A stretch of 48,004 bases of DNA from assembly GCA_021163295.1 (NCBI GenBank), contig JAGGXD010000169.1, positions 1 through 48,004 on the forward strand. Direction: 5' to 3'. A program made the position numbers and the translations under genes. Position 1 is the stretch's first letter; the number at the start of each line of letters is the position of its first letter. The notes under the pieces are model-generated. The model made no database searches, was not told the origin of the DNA, and was given only the letters and a program-made list of their open reading frames with translations. Source of the stretch: Bacteroidales bacterium (lineage in GTDB: Bacteria > Bacteroidota > Bacteroidia > Bacteroidales > VadinHA17). Of the stretch, positions 46,204-48,004 are shown piece by piece.

Positions 46204-47004
46204 ATGATTAATAATTCATCACTTCAAAAATGGTCTCGTCTTGAAACAAAGAGTTTAGACAATCAATTTATTAACGATATTATTAATGGCATGAACTGTT
46301 CTTCTTTTGAGGCAAAAGCCGTATTGGATACTGTTCATAAGGTTTATGGTGATTTCTTTGATTGCTCTCAGGAACTGGCTCCGGGTAAAGCTAAATTCAT
46401 TGTTATCTCTGTTGAAGATTCGCCAGCTAAAAAGTTAACAGAGGCAACAAAGGTTAGTGTTACTTTGACCATTAATGATGATAAGGAAGACCTGCCCATA
46501 AAAGAGAACAATGGTATTGTTGCCCTTAGGCAACACCGGTTAAGCCGCATCTGCAATGAAGCCTTTATGCAAGGCGGACTGCTTACAGTTGAAGATATTG
46601 CCAACCGCATATTCTGCTGTGGAGAGAGAACCATCGTGCGTGATTTAAAAGATTTAAGGGAGCAAAACATCTTTGCCCCACTCCGTTCCACGATTAAGGA
46701 TATGGGACGGACACTCTCTCATCGCTCCTTAATTGTGAAGGAATGGATTAAAGGAAGTGAATATACAGAGATTGCCCGCAAAACTAATCATAGTATAAAA
46801 GCGGTAAACAACTATGTGCATAAGTTTAAGCAAGTTGTGGCACTTATGAAAGACGGGTATGATGTACATACCATTGCTTTTCTGACCAAAATATCAAAAC
46901 GGTTGGCAGAAGAGTATATTGACATCAAAGCCCACTCAATTATAGTTCCTTCTCGCAAACACGAACTTGAGACATTATTAAAAAAAAGAGTGTTAAACCA
47001 ATAG
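46204..47004 (+). CDS. DUF1670 protein, first of a tandem pair
   Basis: A 266-residue protein of the DUF1670 family (no known function). The N-terminal half holds WSRLETKSLDNQFINDII and the core GKAKFIVISVEDSPAKKL. The C-terminal half is a chain of helix-turn-helix-like segments: about 126-157 (LLTVEDIANRIFCCGERTIVRD), 185-210 (YTEIARKTNHSIKAVNNYVH) and 219-245 (YDVHTIAFLTKISKRLAEEY). The last two resemble sigma-factor or resolvase-type HTH units. Binding to DNA is therefore likely (inference). The start is ATG 46204; the frame extends to a TTG at 46156, but those residues lie in the leader and do not match the family. It is followed after 11 bases by a paralogue. Confidence 0.8.
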   Translation: MINNSSLQKWSRLETKSLDNQFINDIINGMNCSSFEAKAVLDTVHKVYGDFFDCSQELAPGKAKFIVISVEDSPAKKLTEATKVSVTLTINDDKEDLPIKENNGIVALRQHRLSRICNEAFMQGGLLTVEDIANRIFCCGERTIVRDLKDLREQNIFAPLRSTIKDMGRTLSHRSLIVKEWIKGSEYTEIARKTNHSIKAVNNYVHKFKQVVALMKDGYDVHTIAFLTKISKRLAEEYIDIKAHSIIVPSRKHELETLLKKRVLNQ

Positions 47005-47015
47005 AAAAATATGAT

Positions 47016-47783
47016 ATGTTACCAATTTCATCGGCATTTAATCACTATAGTTCAGCTCATAAACGGTTTTTGAAACCAGCTATTGAGAATTTCTTTAAAA
47101 CGGAGTTTACTAAATCTTTTGGACCAAATGTTCGTAGCTTTATTGCTGATGAATTAATCAAAATCTTTCAAGAGAACAATAGGGATATTAACTCTATAAA
47201 GCCGGGACAAGTGCTTTGGAATGCCATTCATAAAAACACCAGGGCCGACTCGCATAACATGAAACTTGTTCCGGTCATTCTTACTTTAGTTAGTGATGAT
47301 GATATTTCTAAACTTAAAAATGGATTAAAAATACAAGAACACCGACAAAATGTAGTTGCCAGAATACTGAAAGAAGCTTATTCTCAAGACGCTCTGCTTT
47401 CGATGAGAGATGTAGGTCTTCTGCTTGCCATAAACTATTCTTCCGCATCAATTACTAGAAAAGCGCATGAGGAAAAGCATAATGTAAATCTGCCACACCC
47501 TGGCAATTTGCAGGATATGGGGTCATGTCTGACACACAAATATCAAATAATTTACAAGTGTGTAGTCGAAAAAAAAGACCCTGTAATGGTTGCAAAAGAG
47601 ACTAATCATACCATAATGGCTGTCGATCATTATCTCAAAGATTTTAATCGTGTAAAAACCTTATATCTTGATGATAAAGATGAAAATTACATACATCTTG
47701 TCACAAAGCTATCTTTAAACTTGATTGCTCAATATGTTAACATTATAAACCAATATGTCAAAGAACTTAATACAGCTATTTAA
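47016..47783 (+). CDS. DUF1670 protein, second of a tandem pair
   Basis: A 255-residue DUF1670 paralogue of the preceding gene. The C-terminal parts align directly: LQDMGSCLTHKYQII against IKDMGRTLSHRSLIV, AKETNHTIMAVDHYLKDFNRV against ARKTNHSIKAVNNYVHKFKQV, and HLVTKLSLNLIAQYVNI against FLTKISKRLAEEYIDI. The N-terminal parts differ: this one has YSSAHKRFLKPAIENFFKTEF and the family motif KPGQVLWNAIHKNTRADS. Two divergent family members side by side suggest a heteromeric DNA-binding complex. They are on the plus strand with no other gene between, and codon use does not obviously differ from neighbours. Confidence 0.8.
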   Translation: MLPISSAFNHYSSAHKRFLKPAIENFFKTEFTKSFGPNVRSFIADELIKIFQENNRDINSIKPGQVLWNAIHKNTRADSHNMKLVPVILTLVSDDDISKLKNGLKIQEHRQNVVARILKEAYSQDALLSMRDVGLLLAINYSSASITRKAHEEKHNVNLPHPGNLQDMGSCLTHKYQIIYKCVVEKKDPVMVAKETNHTIMAVDHYLKDFNRVKTLYLDDKDENYIHLVTKLSLNLIAQYVNIINQYVKELNTAI

Positions 47784-47871
47784 GCTATTAATTATTTATT
47801 TTAAATATATGCATTTTTATTTGTTTAGCCATATTACTTTATCTAGGCGGGTACAGCCTGTAACATTCCCT

Positions 47872-48004
47872 CTATCCTTTAACCATTTTCATTCTTCCAA
47901 TCAACTCGTTTCCCAGAAATGTTTTTTTCTTAATGTGGTCTTTAATAGCTGATACCTGTTGATTCTTTTCAAAATCACCTCTTACCTGGGCAAAATCAAG
48001 AAGC
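47872..48004 (-). CDS. C-terminal end of a gene running out of the window (partial)
   Basis: A minus-strand frame is open from the right edge to a TAG at 47872-47874. It encodes 43 residues, including LLDFAQVRGDFEKNQQVSAI and ending GNELIGRMKMVKG. The charged, helix-like composition and the use of ordinary codons suggest real coding sequence. The family is not recognised from this tail. It converges with the DUF1670 pair, with an 88-base gap that has no strong terminator hairpin. Confidence 0.5.
   Translation of the reverse strand, partial: LLDFAQVRGDFEKNQQVSAIKDHIKKKTFLGNELIGRMKMVKG

Noticed and set aside
47845-47859. AGGC/GCCT dyad between the DUF1670 pair and the converging partial gene as a terminator
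   Set aside because: The stem is only four base pairs with a seven-base loop and has no T-run on either side.

Overview
The window is AT-rich chromosomal DNA from a member of the Bacteroidota, most likely a Bacteroidales/Marinilabiliales-type organism (inference). The evidence is a fused SecDF, a type IX secretion (T9SS) locus with a PorP/SprF-like protein and a gliding-motility-type C-terminal sorting domain, a DUF4783-nadC pair, a SpoIIE phosphatase with a two-component-regulator propeller, near absence of Shine-Dalgarno sites, and several TAnnTTTG-type -7 promoter elements. No rRNA, tRNA, CRISPR array or recognisable transposase was seen.

Layout. 1-12.9 kb: housekeeping and envelope genes, nearly all on the minus strand: a saccharopine-dehydrogenase-like gene (+), a LolD-type ATPase, TatA, SecDF, malate dehydrogenase, a TolC/MacB-type permease/HlyD-type adaptor efflux set without its own ATPase, and a phosphoglucosamine mutase. 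13.0-16.6 kb (+): a pseudouridine synthase, Era, Der and a small lipoprotein. 16.7-27.4 kb (-): a likely operon with a 1377-residue T9SS-sorted surface protein, PorP/SprF, a PD40/PKD protein, an unknown secreted protein and a propeller-SpoIIE signalling protein. 27.6-31.3 kb (-): an NtrY-like histidine kinase. 31.4-33.6 kb (+): DUF4783, nadC and a YihY membrane protein. 33.8-37.9 kb (-): valS and a glutamine synthetase. 38.1 kb (+): a PLP aminotransferase. 39.3-45.6 kb (-): a large FtsX-type permease, an M56/BlaR1-like protein fused to TonB-type domains, BlaI and a NamZ-family muramidase.

The most unusual parts are at the right end. First, the BlaI promoter (44265-44333) carries three dyad operators centred exactly 20 bp apart, beside a cell-wall recycling enzyme and upstream of a five-part M56-carboxypeptidase-regulatory/plug-like/TonB fusion. 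Second, 45.7-47.8 kb is an accessory-looking segment. It holds period-7 arrays in inverted orientation around a relic of a four-helix-bundle (S23/IVP-like) gene, then up to three -7 elements, a strong 57-nt stem-loop leader, and a tandem pair of divergent DUF1670 paralogues with several helix-turn-helix segments and no assigned function. If the window holds an undescribed system, the structured leader plus DUF1670 pair is the best candidate.

Short-period intergenic repeats (period 7 at 44.35 and 45.7-45.96 kb, period 8 at 33.7 kb) and a row of small hairpins at 9.8 kb are all outside genes.
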